DNA from: Paraphaeosphaeria minitans
Lineage: Eukaryota; Ascomycota; Dothideomycetes; Pleosporales; Didymosphaeriaceae
Reading direction: 5' to 3'
Length of the DNA stretch: 64,000 bases
Assembly (NCBI GenBank): GCA_015832175.1
Contig: WJXW01000004.1
Coordinates: 1,116,001-1,180,000, forward strand
The notes beneath the pieces are model-generated. The model was not told where the DNA came from. It ran no database searches and saw only the letters and a program-made list of their open reading frames with translations. The stretch's first letter is position 1; the number at the start of each line of letters is the position of its first letter. The translations under genes and the position numbers were made by a program. Positions 1 to 9,990 of this stretch are shown here, in pieces.

Positions 1-169
1 CTTGCGCACCATGGTGATGCTAGCATTATGGGTCTGCCGATTGGCTCAGTGTCTTCAATCGGGACGTACTGCTGTGGACATCCTCGTAATGCTTCTTTTG
101 TTGTGGCTATATAGTTTTTACAATGGCGAGATTTATACTACAACTACAACTCCTACAAGAATTGTAACA

Positions 170-241
170 GGGCGTGTAGCTCAGTGGTAGAGCGCCCGCT
201 TTGCATGCGGGAGGTCTGGAGTTCAATCCTCCACCCGTCCA
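170..241 (+). tRNA. tRNA-Ala (anticodon UGC)
   Basis: A 72-nt cloverleaf can be folded by eye. It has a 7-bp acceptor, a D arm (GCTC/GAGC), an anticodon stem CCCGC/GCGGG around the loop TTTGCAT (anticodon TGC), and a T arm TGGAG/CTCCA with loop TTCAATC. The discriminator base is A, and no intron or encoded CCA is present. The third acceptor pair is G3-U70, the classical identity element read by alanyl-tRNA synthetase, which independently supports the alanine call. One acceptor pair (T6 against C67) is a mismatch. The T loop has A where many tRNAs have G (TTCAA). The gene stands alone, upstream of the HAD hydrolase 3' end. Confidence 0.95.
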
Positions 242-524
242 TCTCTTTTTACCCTTCGAGAATCGAACCCCTACACGTCCAGAAGCAGGAATACAAACAT
301 TCTTAGAGTCAGTCACTGCTAGTGTGGCACGTGATCTTTTTGCATAGCTGCCGTACAATCGCTTGCTGCACAATATCTATCAGTGAAGTGCTATGACAAC
401 GACTCAGGACCTGTTCGTTTCCATTCAAAACATCATCAATTGGCCCTGAACCGAACAGGCACTGAAAGGAACCGTCTCTGAATGCTGGGTCGATTTTTTT
501 ATATTTTGTGGCCATGTCCTGCGC

Positions 525-1211
525 TTACAAGAAGTCTAGCAACGCCTCATCCAAGCTATTCCCCTCCCTCAACGGCAGTGCATCACCCTTCCTCTCCAAA
601 CCTACACGATTATTCCACACAACCCTAAACCCCGCCTTCGTCGCCCCTACAACATCCCCGGCACTGCCAGCAACAAACAGCACATCCTCTGGCCTGACAT
701 CCTCACCCAACAGCGGTAGAATCCCATGGTAGGCCTGCATTGCAGGCTTATACCACCCCGTCTCCTCCGCCGTGATCGCCGCGTCAAACTCCCACTTCCC
801 CTCCCCTGCCTCTTCAGCAGTCCTCTCTGCACTCCGCACAGCCGCATGTCCCAGCTCCTTCGAGCAATTCGTAACGACCCCAAGTAAATACCCCTTCTCC
901 CTCAGCTCCCTCAGCACACGCCCCACCCCTGGCCACGCCTCTAGATCCTTCCAATTCCGAAACAGAGCCTCAGGCGCCGAGGACGGGAGACCTGAGTCCG
1001 CTGCCGACCGCGCAACGAGCTCTTCGTAGGCGCTGCCGGGTCCATAATTGGTGCTGCCGAAAGTGACTTCGAGGTATTGCTTGCGCCATTTTCGGCCTTC
1101 TAGAGAGGTTCCCGTGGGCGTGGAGGCGTCCCAGATGGTCCAGGAGTCGAGGAGGGCGGTGAGGAGGTCGAAGATGATGGCCTTCGGTGTGGGGGTTCGT
1201 TGGGTGGTCAT
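525..1211 (-). CDS. HAD-superfamily hydrolase, haloacid dehalogenase-like
   Basis: Single-exon protein of 228 aa. It carries the four HAD core motifs: motif I IIFDLLTALLDS with the presumed nucleophile D15, motif II GVVTNCS (111-117), the motif III lysine in GWYKPA (K155), and motif IV VAGSAGDVVGA with D186. The region between motifs I and II fits a helical cap. Family members use the motif I aspartate to form a covalent intermediate on a phosphate ester or haloacid. The residue two after the nucleophile is Leu rather than the Asp seen in phosphatases, so the protein is closer to the haloacid-dehalogenase-type branch, though that branch usually has an aromatic residue there. The substrate cannot be told. 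No signal peptide is visible, so it is probably cytosolic. The start at 1211 is the first Met of the open frame and sits directly before the conserved strand. Confidence 0.85.
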   Translation of the reverse strand: MTTQRTPTPKAIIFDLLTALLDSWTIWDASTPTGTSLEGRKWRKQYLEVTFGSTNYGPGSAYEELVARSAADSGLPSSAPEALFRNWKDLEAWPGVGRVLRELREKGYLLGVVTNCSKELGHAAVRSAERTAEEAGEGKWEFDAAITAEETGWYKPAMQAYHGILPLLGEDVRPEDVLFVAGSAGDVVGATKAGFRVVWNNRVGLERKGDALPLREGNSLDEALLDFL

Positions 1212-1938
1212 GATAATGAGTTGACGAGTTTGAGAATAGTGTTCCTGGCGCTCAGTGAAAAGTGCGATATCTGCGAAGAATTGTTGCTAGAATATATCCT
1301 GGCACGACGACTGTACAGTGCTCTTGTATATATACTACGTCGCGGAGCTGGGAGATGGTAGTTTTCCGGACAGCGGAAAAGGTAGGAGTGGGTATCCGAG
1401 AGCGGCGCAGGTAGGAAACATACTTAATTCCAGACGTGTGAGTCCGCCATTCATATCTCGTCGTCATTCGTAGTGCTCCTTCAAGATGTGGGGCGTCGCA
1501 GGTCAGCACCTGTTCGAAAAGTATCCGGATCGGATAAACCCGGAGCTGATTTGAGGTCTGGGTTACTTCGCACGCACGCTGATTCTCCCACGTAGCCAAG
1601 GTGTATTGCAGTCGTTTCAAGCATCAAAGGCAATGATTCCTGTTCTGCACGCGGGTCAGCCCAGATATTCCAATGGGTAGGCATCTCAAATGCGGTTTCT
1701 CCACGCGACCTCGTAATCAATCTGATTGCGGGAAAACCGCGACATGAAACATTTGAACTCTGGATATCGTACCGATCTTGTGCACCTCATCCTTCCAATT
1801 GCTGAAGCGCATGCAACAATGCTACTGCCACGCACGTTTATTTCGCAGGTCTCCATATATCAAAACCTTCACCAGCCCACCATACCATACGCTCCTTCTT
1901 TGTCCATTATTGATCATCGTCTTCCCGTAGACCAACTA
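1212..1938. other. Intergenic, HAD promoter side and PEX4 3' side
   Basis: About 730 bases between the HAD hydrolase start and the PEX4 stop. Open frames here are short, and none has a protein-like composition or recognisable motif. I see only promoter and 3'-UTR sequence. Confidence 0.5.
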
Positions 1939-2528
1939 CTACCTCCTCCGTCCGCCCTCCCACCTCTCCGTTTCAGTGTAGAACCTAATCAGGGCCTCGG
2001 CACCCACGTAATCCTCCTGCCTGAACAACTGTGCGATATCGACATTCAGTGGGCTGTCCGGCTCAGCGCTTGTCAGCAGCTGGTGTATGCTCGTCATGGT
2101 AGTGGTGATGGTGTACGCAGGCGTCCAGGAGGTCTTGAGCAGATCGAGGCAGATTTCGCCGGTCTTGAAGTCGACGTTCGGGTGGCAGATGGGCGTGATG
2201 AAGCGGATGATGGGAGGCGCGAGGGGGTATGTGTTTGGGATGTGGATATCGAGGGCCCAGCGGCCGCCTGGGGGGTGTTGGTATGATAGTCAAGAGGTAG
2301 GGTGGCCGTTGCAAGACGAAGAGGATCTCCAAGTAGGCGAGAGGGAAGAGGAAAGTTACCTTCGTATGCAGTGCCCGGCACGCCCTTCATGACGGCCCTC
2401 CAGTGCATCAGTTCATCGTCGTCTATGGGGCCCAGCTCCAGCAGCGCGTCATTGGGGTCCGACTGGTAGCTCTGCAGCTCGGTGAGCAGGCGCTTGGTGG
2501 GCGATTGTACGCGCGAAGAGCTCGCCAT
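1939..2528 (-). CDS. PEX4: Peroxin-4, peroxisomal ubiquitin-conjugating enzyme E2
   Basis: Two exons, 2528-2360 and 2267-1939, give 165 aa. The 92-nt intron runs from a GTAACT donor to a CCCCAG acceptor, and the join is in frame (YEG-GRWALDIHIP). The protein is a single UBC fold with the HPN motif at 85-87 and the catalytic cysteine at C96 in GEICLDLLK. The sequence between the N-terminal helix (KRLLTELQSYQ) and the core matches fungal Pex4. Pex4, anchored at the peroxisome by Pex22, mono-ubiquitinates the import receptor Pex5 so that it can be recycled. The gene is divergent from RRP46 with 222 bp between the start codons. The start at 2528 is chosen because the N-terminal UBC helix follows it directly; an in-frame upstream Met adds only Cys/His-rich, unlikely sequence. 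Confidence 0.92.
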
Positions 2529-2750
2529 GGTCTTTTGCGGTGCAAATACTATTGTGTGACGATGGGAGCAAAAGTTGCAGTGCAAAGCAGCACAGAGCTG
2601 CGCTCAAGCTCAGCCAGACCAAATGCTCGCTGACGGTAGCGACCAGCCCAATCGTTGGTGCACCGCGCTCGGACCCCGTCCAAACCTTCGAAGAGCTAGC
2701 GAGCGACTATCACCGAGCAGCCGCAAAGCGCAGACAACGACCCGAAGAAG
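2529..2750. promoter_or_regulatory. Shared divergent promoter PEX4 / RRP46
   Basis: A 222-bp gap separates two start codons facing away from each other, so both promoters and both 5' UTRs must lie here. No TATA box is obvious. Confidence 0.6.
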
Positions 2751-3608
2751 ATGGCGCCCGACGCCGTATTGTCACACTTGCACCGCGCGGACGGGTCGGC
2801 GACCTACACACACAACGGATACTGCATCATTGGCGCCGTCAACGGACCCATCGAGGTGCTGCGGCGCGATGAGAGGCCCGAGGAAGCGACCATTGAGGTC
2901 AACGTGAGGCCGGCCGTGGGCGTTGGAAGTGCGTATATGCAGACATGAGGTGTCTGCGCCGCTGACCGTGACGCAAGGTCCAAAGGAGAGACATATCGAG
3001 ACCCTGCTCCACAACACTCTGCGCAGCATCATCTCAACGCCGAGCATACCACGGACGCTCGTACAAATCACCCTCCAAGTGCACAGTCTGCCCGACGAAG
3101 ACAGCTCCACTGGTGTCAGCCCTGTAATTTACATTCTGCTCCTACGTAGAACAACAAAACTAACGCAACGCAGAGCCTCACACTCCTGCCGCACCTCCTC
3201 CACACCGCCCTCCTCGCCCTCCTCAGCGCCTCAATTCCCCTCTCCACAACCCTCACCGCTGTCCTCATCGCGCTTCCTTCCACAAACACACCCACAGCTT
3301 GCACGCAGCTGCTTTCGCCCACCGCAATCGAGCTGCTGCGCGCAAAGCCTATACGTTCCGCCCACGTCTTCGCCTTCTCTGGAGAGGGCAAGATGCTTCT
3401 GAATGAAAGTGACGGCACATTCAGCTATGAAGAGTGGGACGAGGCGGCTGAGGCGGCTGAGGAAGTGTGCTGCAAGGAAGATGGTGCTGTTGTTTTGGCT
3501 GAGAACATGGAGGTGGATGGCCGGGAAGGAGAGAATCTGGATGGTTGGTTACGCAGTGTCGTGCGGACCAAGGTGGAGCATGAGCAGCGGTGGAAATCTG
3601 CAAGGTGA
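2751..3608 (+). CDS. RRP46: Exosome complex subunit Rrp46 (RNase PH-like)
   Basis: Three exons, 2751-2928, 2978-3123 and 3174-3608, encode 252 aa with introns of 49 and 50 nt. The N-terminus has the RNase PH-like opening of this family: leader helix, then the DGSATY strand, the GPIEV segment and EVNVRP. After the first intron come the ERHIETLLHNTLRSII and LVQITLQV segments. These match Rrp46, one of six catalytically inactive RNase PH-like proteins forming the ring of the eukaryotic exosome, which handles 3'-5' RNA decay and rRNA processing in nucleus and cytoplasm. The C-terminal 70 residues are acidic (EEWDEAAEAAEE) and less conserved. Some residues in the middle are low-complexity Leu/Ser/Thr, which is common in fungal orthologues. 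Confidence 0.88.
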
Positions 3609-3993
3609 ACTGCGAGGATACTTTGCGAAGAAAGATATGCCTGACACAGGCTACAATGAGGTTGTGGAGCTCTTGCTGCCTCCCTGCCAGTAGAGAATCA
3701 TGGGTGGCATGAGCGAAAGGGCATGCCCTCAGAGCAGCTCCGCACAGTCGGCACAACCACGAGACATGTAGAGAGATGAGCTGCAGGAAGGAAGAAGTCA
3801 TGATAGAGTAAGGATGTGGTGAAGGTGCACGAGGCAACCATGCTACGCTAGATGCTGATTTTCGTTTTGAAGATGCTGAACGCTAAGACTATACGATGCC
3901 ATTGCAGATCCAAACGCGTTAAATCGTGAGGTCGTGAGTAGTAATTGCCGTGCCGTACGTAGTTCAATGCTGCGGTCTTGGAATGATGCCATC
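3609..3993. other. Convergent 3' region
   Basis: Lies between the RRP46 stop and the stop of the multipass membrane protein, which converge here. I see only 3'-UTR-type sequence. Confidence 0.5.
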
Positions 3994-5429
3994 CTAGGCT
4001 TCTTCCGTGTTCCGCACCACCACTTCCTCGGCGTTCTTGATGCTCGCGGTGTCGTCCGTGGCCTGCTCGTTCAGGAGCGCGACCAGAGCCTGCTGTGCAT
4101 CCCAGTCCGGGATCTCCCAGGTTGTTACCTTCTCCTCGGTCCTGCTTTCTGTCAGCTGCACCGTCTTGGCCTGCTGCTCGGCCTGCCTCAGCCACTTGCT
4201 CCAGGCCGGTGTGTCTGGACAGGCATCGCTCAGCCGCACCCAACCTGTTTGCTTTGAAACGACGATTGCTCTCCATAGGGCTTGGGTGAAGGTGGGACTT
4301 TCTGAGGGATAGCCCTTGGCTGACATGTTCGAGTCCGACAAGCATTCGTTGGTGACAGTGTAACAGGAGTAGTCCCAGTGCAGCTTTGCTGGCAAAGCAG
4401 CGACAACCCAGTAGGATGATCCCAACAGCATGTACGATCCCGCCCACGCTATCTGGGCTTCAATTTGTGCATTGGCGAGACATATAACCCCACCCATGAG
4501 CATGACGGTGCCGACCAGACTGATAAGACGATATGCTGGGCCATGCTGTAAGAGATACTGAATAGTCTCCGGCGCAAAGTACAGTTCTCGAGCGACATCC
4601 TCAGGACACCGAACGACCAGGAAACTGCCTTTAGGATATCGTATCACGACGTCGCCTGGTGGGACGTTGCCCTTCTTCGATCTGCGTTCTGGCAACTTTA
4701 GTTCCCACTTGTTGCCGTAGCCAATGAGGGAGGACAGAAACGAGAGAAGACAGGTTGCCACCAGGGACATGCCGTCTCGACGCCATATCGACAGTCCGAG
4801 GAGGACGCATGAGAGGAAGAAGCCGAGAAATAAGACGCCGGTGAGGGGGCCGATGGTCCGGGATTTCACAAGGCTAACTCCCGTACGTTTGATGCGGACG
4901 ACGCGTACAGAGTGTGCTGGGAGGTTGTTGGCATCACTGCAAGGGTTTAGTTAGCTCAAGTTCGATTCGTCTCGGCACGAACTGGTTCCAACATGTGAAA
5001 TGAAATCATGATGTTGGAACATTTTCCAGTACACAATGACGTATATTATGACGAGGTGTTCTTGCTTGAGACATTGCTGGGGCCATGCTCGCGACGGGAA
5101 GGATTGGAGACTGATTGCAAGGCCAGCGGGACCGAAGCGGGGCAGACTGACCAGACAATGTTGCCAATGTGATTGATGGTATCTTTGTAGTTGCCTGAGT
5201 AGATACCGGTGATATACCCATGGACCGGTTCGAGCACAGTAGGCCTCGTGGGCCTCATCAAAGCTTGAGGGGCCGGGATTAAGCGCGGAAGGAAGATCCA
5301 TTTGGAGAGAGTAGAGACCTGGGCATTGGCGAGCACGGAACCCTCCCCCAAGATGGCGAGGAAACCGACAATATCAAGTTGCAACTGCTGCAGTACGGGT
5401 TCTCCATTATCGGCCTGGAGCCAAAGCAT
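3994..5429 (-). CDS. Fungal multipass membrane protein, unknown function
   Basis: The last exon (4936-3994, 314 codons) is secure. It holds four hydrophobic helices (GPLTGVLFLGFFLSCVLLG, SLVATCLLSFLSSLIG, ISLVGTVMLMGGVICLA and a following AGSYMLLGSSYWVVAAL) and a soluble motif RYPKGSFLVVRCPEDVARELYF between the pairs, ending in an acidic tail. I recognise this arrangement from uncharacterised fungal proteins but know no function. Upstream exons are inferred. One model that closes in frame is 5429-5218, 5146-5033, 4936-3994 (422 aa, starting MLWLQADNGEP), with introns of 71 and 96 nt; the second has a clear CTAAC branch point. The donors of both upstream introns are weak, and an alternative reading keeps part of the first intron as coding. 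Confidence 0.6.
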
Positions 5430-5834
5430 AGTGTCTGGAGGGTGAGGCTGTAGAAAACCGAATTGCGGAAAAAAGTCCAAGCGCCGGGCTGGTATGAAGA
5501 ACAGACATGGGCCAGAGCAAGCGATTTGGAAAAATGGCGTAGCGAAACGAGGTACGGTATATATAACGAAACCAAGGGCCTGAGGCGGCGATGAAGGACG
5601 CGTAAGTATGAGTAGGAAGGTATTGGTGACAGAGTGATGGGAATAAGTGGCGGGAAACACGACAAGGACCAGACGACATGGCTTCACACAGACGTTTGAG
5701 GGAAGGTCCAGTTGCTCGGTCTCCAGCCTCACACAGCCAGCGTCGTAGCGCCGGTGCGGGTCAGTCACAGTGATGATGCCTGAGGCACACACGTTTGCGG
5801 GGGCATTGCTGGCGACTGGGACGAAGAGGTACGA

Positions 5835-5851
5835 CTAGGTAGACTACCTAG
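5835..5851. repeat. 17-nt perfect inverted repeat
   Basis: CTAGGTAG-A-CTACCTAG: two 8-base arms are exact reverse complements around one base. Confidence 0.9.
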
Positions 5852-6048
5852 GCTAGATACCGGATACCTAGCGGCATGGGCTGGAGGAGGTGCAGGCATA
5901 GCCTCAATCTGTGACCGGAAGTCAGAGCAGTTTGCAGGCCCATGTTGGAACCTGTTTCTTGCACCAGCGCTTGCCGCATCGTCGTTGACCCACTGCGCCT
6001 TCAATTCCCTACCGTACACAGCTCCCTTCGGCGCATGCGCTGCTTACC

Positions 6049-6065
6049 GTACCTACCGTAGGTAC
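6049..6065. repeat. 17-nt perfect inverted repeat
   Basis: GTACCTAC-C-GTAGGTAC: two 8-base arms around one base, sharing the TACCTA/TAGGTA core with the dyad at 5835. Confidence 0.9.
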
Positions 6066-6436
6066 CCCACGCACCACGATCCCTTAGGTACCTACACCTC
6101 GCCCAAACCTCTACTTGCTGCCAGCCTCGTGATACACTCACATCCGCACCGACCGCCCAATATTCTTTGCGACAGAGTCACGCGCATCGCCATCGTGATT
6201 GCAGTCATTGGAGGAGGGGTTCGGTGCGCGCAGTGACCATGCGCTTGATGTAGGTATGTGGGCGCTTTGCTGCGTTTTCCATTGATCTTCAGCCACGCAA
6301 TGCCCCTGCCTAGATATCTGGGCGTCTCCCCTCAGGCGCACACGCCATCGCGACTCACAAGAAGGCCCTACAGCTGGTGCCATCATCTCTCCACAGCATC
6401 ATATCAAGGCACCAGACTTGTGATTCAGCTCTTGCA

Positions 6437-6450
6437 CTAGGTAGTCTACC
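6437..6450. repeat. Third dyad copy, CTAGGTAG-T-CTACC
   Basis: Repeats the left arm of the 5835 dyad exactly, with one spacer base and five matching bases of the right arm. It lies about 370 bases upstream of the adenosine deaminase start. Confidence 0.75.
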
Positions 6451-6808
6451 ACAGGGCGCAGCATCGATGACTGTGCCTTTCATATCTCCGCAATGGATGC
6501 CACGTGAGCCATTAACTCACATGTGCAATAGGCCAACATATCCCGACCATACCAGAATACAATCCTTCCATTTCTAGCTTCACATTCACAGCCTTGGTCT
6601 GCCAGTTTTTGTGGATCTTTCAACCCCGTTACAGAACTAGAAGCATCTGTTTCATCACTCCTCGACCGGTGTACCAACCAGCAGGCCAGGCTAAAGTATT
6701 GCATTCACAATCGGTGCCGCAGATAAGTGTCCCCAATCACCGGGTTTTGTTTGTTTGTCGGTATTGTACACTCCCTGTACCGGTATGAGAAGCCGGCGAT
6801 AGAGACGA

Positions 6809-9140
6809 ATGCAACAAACCATCGGCATGTCTGCTGACAGCGATTCAAAGTCGCCGAGCGAGTCTCAAAACTCCTCTCAAGGCTGGCTTTCCAGGTGCTT
6901 GCCTACCTTGTAAGCAACAAGAATGTTGCTGCTCTGCAAAATCTTGCTGATAACATGCAGATCTGTACGTGACAGACGAGTCCCTAACCGAGGGCTGGAC
7001 AGCGTAGGAGAACCCTCTGCTGACTCAAGTGAGAAAAAGAGGAAAAGAAGCTCGCTCAACCCAAACAGCCCTTTCAAGAAAACAATGGCCTCGACTAAAC
7101 CGCAAGATACGACCAGTGACAAGAACGAACTCGACACCTATCTAGAAATACGCAGTGCACTAATAAGAACGGAAGCCGAGGAAGCTTGGGACTATGCTGC
7201 AAGTACATCAGATCTCGCTCCAAAGCAGAAGCAAGCTGCAGACATGATCCGCCTGATCCGTGAATTTGAGCGCGGATACATCTTTGGAAACATGCCTTCT
7301 GAAGAAATGCCCGCAGATTGGACCTTGGATATGGGTGGTCAATTTCTCACCAACAAAGATCGGATTGAGAAACAAAGCATTGTGTTTCAGATCGCAAAAA
7401 AGGTTCCCAAAGGAGCTTTATTGCATCTACACTTCAATGCAGAGCTGAATCCTGAAAGGCTGCTTGAGCAGGCTCGAGAGATGAGGAATAATATGTATGT
7501 CTGGAGTATTAGACCTTTGATCACCGAACAAGATCTAGACGAGACTGAGATTGTGTTCAAAATTGTGCCCTCGACCACAAAGGATTCAAATATCTTTGAT
7601 AAAGAGTATGCGGGAAGAGGAAGGGTGAAGGGTGCCGACGGGTCTGTTAAAGATAATTGGCGACACCCGGAATACTCGGACAGGGTATGGATGAAGTGGG
7701 AAAGTTTCCGTGAAATGTTCCTGGCAAGGTTCGCGAAGAAATACGACAAGAAGGAGAAGAAGCGAACCGATGATGGCATTGGCGAGGACCCGGCGAAGGT
7801 CCCACTCGACCCAGCAGAGAACTGGATATCATCGAAGATGGTGTTGAGTGAGACGGAGGCATATGAACCCAAGCAGACAGTTAATGGGTATGTTGATCCT
7901 GCAATTTTATTACGCTGGTGCGGCTTGACATACTGATCACTTTGTTCCAGAGTTTGGGCTCGGTTCAACCAAGCTACAAGATGTTTCAAAGGTCTGCTTA
8001 ACTACAAAAGTGTATACGAATGGTACATCGGTAAAGCGATTGACCGAATGATCGATGAAAAAGTCATGTACGCTGAACTTCGACCTATGCTTTTGGACAA
8101 GTTCATCGAAGATGACGATGGAGGACGAGAAGTGAGGAATGCGGAACAAATGCAACTAATCCTCGACGCCGTACAAAAAAAGCAAGCAGAGCTCAGAAAG
8201 GCTAACAAGGAGCATCTGTTCCCGTTCGGCCTTAAGATCATATATTGCACACCACGATCTATTCCAGAGAAGATCATGGAAAGAGAGGTCGATGACTGCA
8301 TAAAGCTGAAGCATCAGTTTAAAGACTTGATTTGTGGTAAGTAATAGAGCTACACTCAGCACTAGTGTTGGCCACTGACAAAGCCAAGGTTTTGATCTAG
8401 TCGGTGCAGAGGATCGACCTAACCACATCGGCTTTTATCACAAACAGTTGACTCGTCTGCAAACTGAATGCAAGGAGAAGGAGCTCGAGATGCCCTTTAT
8501 GTTCCATGCCGGTGAAACACTTCTCGATACCGGAGGAACAAGCGATCCCCAGAACTCCAATCTCTACGATGCCGTGGCACTGAACTCCAAACGAATTGGG
8601 CATGGCTTTGCATTAATGAAGCATCCGCATCTCGTGGAAAAGTTCAAGCGAACGAAAACAAGCAAAGGAATATGCATCGAACTGTGTCCTATCTCGAATG
8701 AGCTCCTGCATCTGTGTAGAAACATCAAGGAGCACCCGTACCCAGAACTTCTTGCAGCAGGCATCCCCTGTTGTGTGAATAGCGACAATCCTTCGCTTTT
8801 CAGGTTTGTCACTGTACTGTTGCTTTTCAACTCGCATGCTAATTGATTCACTAGTAACTCAATGTCGCATGAATTCTACCAGATCATGGTGGGCTCGCCC
8901 ACCATGTCAGTACATAGCTGGAAACAGCTAGCTTTGTGGAGTTTGGAATATAGCTGTCTCAAGGACCACGAGAAGAAAACCGCCGAGGTGCACTTCAAAA
9001 AGGCCTGGGTTGAATTCTGCGATTGGGTCGTTGAGGAATATCGGAGTCTATTCGACTTCTCCGTTGATGGCAATGTGCAGACACTATCAAATGACCGGTC
9101 GAAGGAATGGTACCAACACAAGTTTGGCGTTGTTCGTTAG
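6809..9140 (+). CDS. Adenosine deaminase, ADGF/CECR1 type
   Basis: Five exons, 6809-6909, 6961-7887, 7951-8336, 8389-8803 and 8855-9140, with introns of 51-63 nt, give 704 aa (698 if the second Met at 6827 is used). Signatures include GALLHLHFNAELN (metal-binding HxH), the FHAGET segment with zinc His and catalytic Glu, RIGHG, and SNPSLF-like NSDNPSLF with the catalytic-site Asp. The N-terminal module TLDMGGQFLTNKDRIEKQSIVF is typical of the adenosine deaminase growth factor subfamily. The enzyme converts adenosine to inosine. Relatives are often secreted, but here no signal peptide is seen. Instead exon 1 adds a Ser-rich leader and exon 2 a basic KKRKR stretch, so a cytosolic or nuclear place is more likely. 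The first intron has a canonical GTAAGC donor and keeps frame, which supports the upstream start over the Met at 7085. Confidence 0.88.
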
Positions 9141-9990
9141 AAATATCATGTCGACACGAAGACGACTGAAAGGAGATATCCTGGTCTCTTCCTACTCCAT
9201 GAGTAGCTATGTAGGCCTCAGCTCCGCAAGCTGCTAAGAGACTTGCGCCAAGGAGATAAAGCGAGCGTGTCACAATGAGGTACCAGCAAGCAACGATTTC
9301 AGGTTGCATCGCGACAGATGAGCCTCGCGGCTTGCATGATACCATGGTACCATGAGGACTTGGGATTGATATGTTGTTCCCTTCGATTTGGCTCGAGCAT
9401 TCGTGCCCATGGTCGGGTTATGCTATATCATGGTAAGGTTGATGCCTTCGGTATTGATATAGATGCGGTAAAAGGCATTGCGACCCCTTCTATCTTCTTC
9501 ACTGAATCGATGAGCTTACATTGCCGTTTCTATCATGTTTGTTATCCAGTCGGCCCAGAGTCCAGCTCATGGCTCACGGGAGTCAATTCAACCAGTACCT
9601 TGGGAGGCACGACCGAGGGCGACGAACACATTGCTATGCAGTAAGCCTACCACCACTACGAATCCATCGCCCGGTGGGACCTCACTGGGTAGGGTAGTTG
9701 GAATGTCAGTGATGCGTTTGTGCGCTAGCTAGCCCGTTTCTGTTCGCAGTATACCTCGTCTTCACCTCATCACGCACGTGGCGCTAACCCATCAGGTGAA
9801 GCTGCCTGCTATTCCAGCTTTTTCGCTAGGCACCACATTCGCTATTCTCTCAACCCTATTGAACGTCTTCGTTTACTTCCACAGCTTCGTCGCCTTTTTA
9901 TCAGCCTCTCTCGCCAGCGAACTCCCTCGCTCCTTCTGCTTTGGACGCACACTCGACCGACGCACGACGACCCTGCGGACGCAATCCTCA
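9141..9990. other. Intergenic, 3' of adenosine deaminase and 5' of surface protein
   Basis: 850 bases with no supported gene. An in-frame open stretch upstream of 9991 would add 71 residues ahead of the signal peptide, and I treat it as leader. Confidence 0.5.

Larger units (their letters stand above)
5430..6808. other. Intergenic with palindromic TAGGTA-type motifs
   Basis: 1.4 kb between two divergent genes. No ORF is convincing. It contains at least three short dyads built from CTAGGTAG / GTACCTAC words, listed separately. Confidence 0.6.

Noticed and set aside
242..300. GTTCGATTC-like sequence on the minus strand beside the tRNA
   Set aside because: The flanks do not pair as a T stem, so it is not a second tRNA.
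1726..2286. 186-aa plus-strand ORF
   Set aside because: It lies antisense to PEX4 exon 2, whose UBC motifs are unmistakable.
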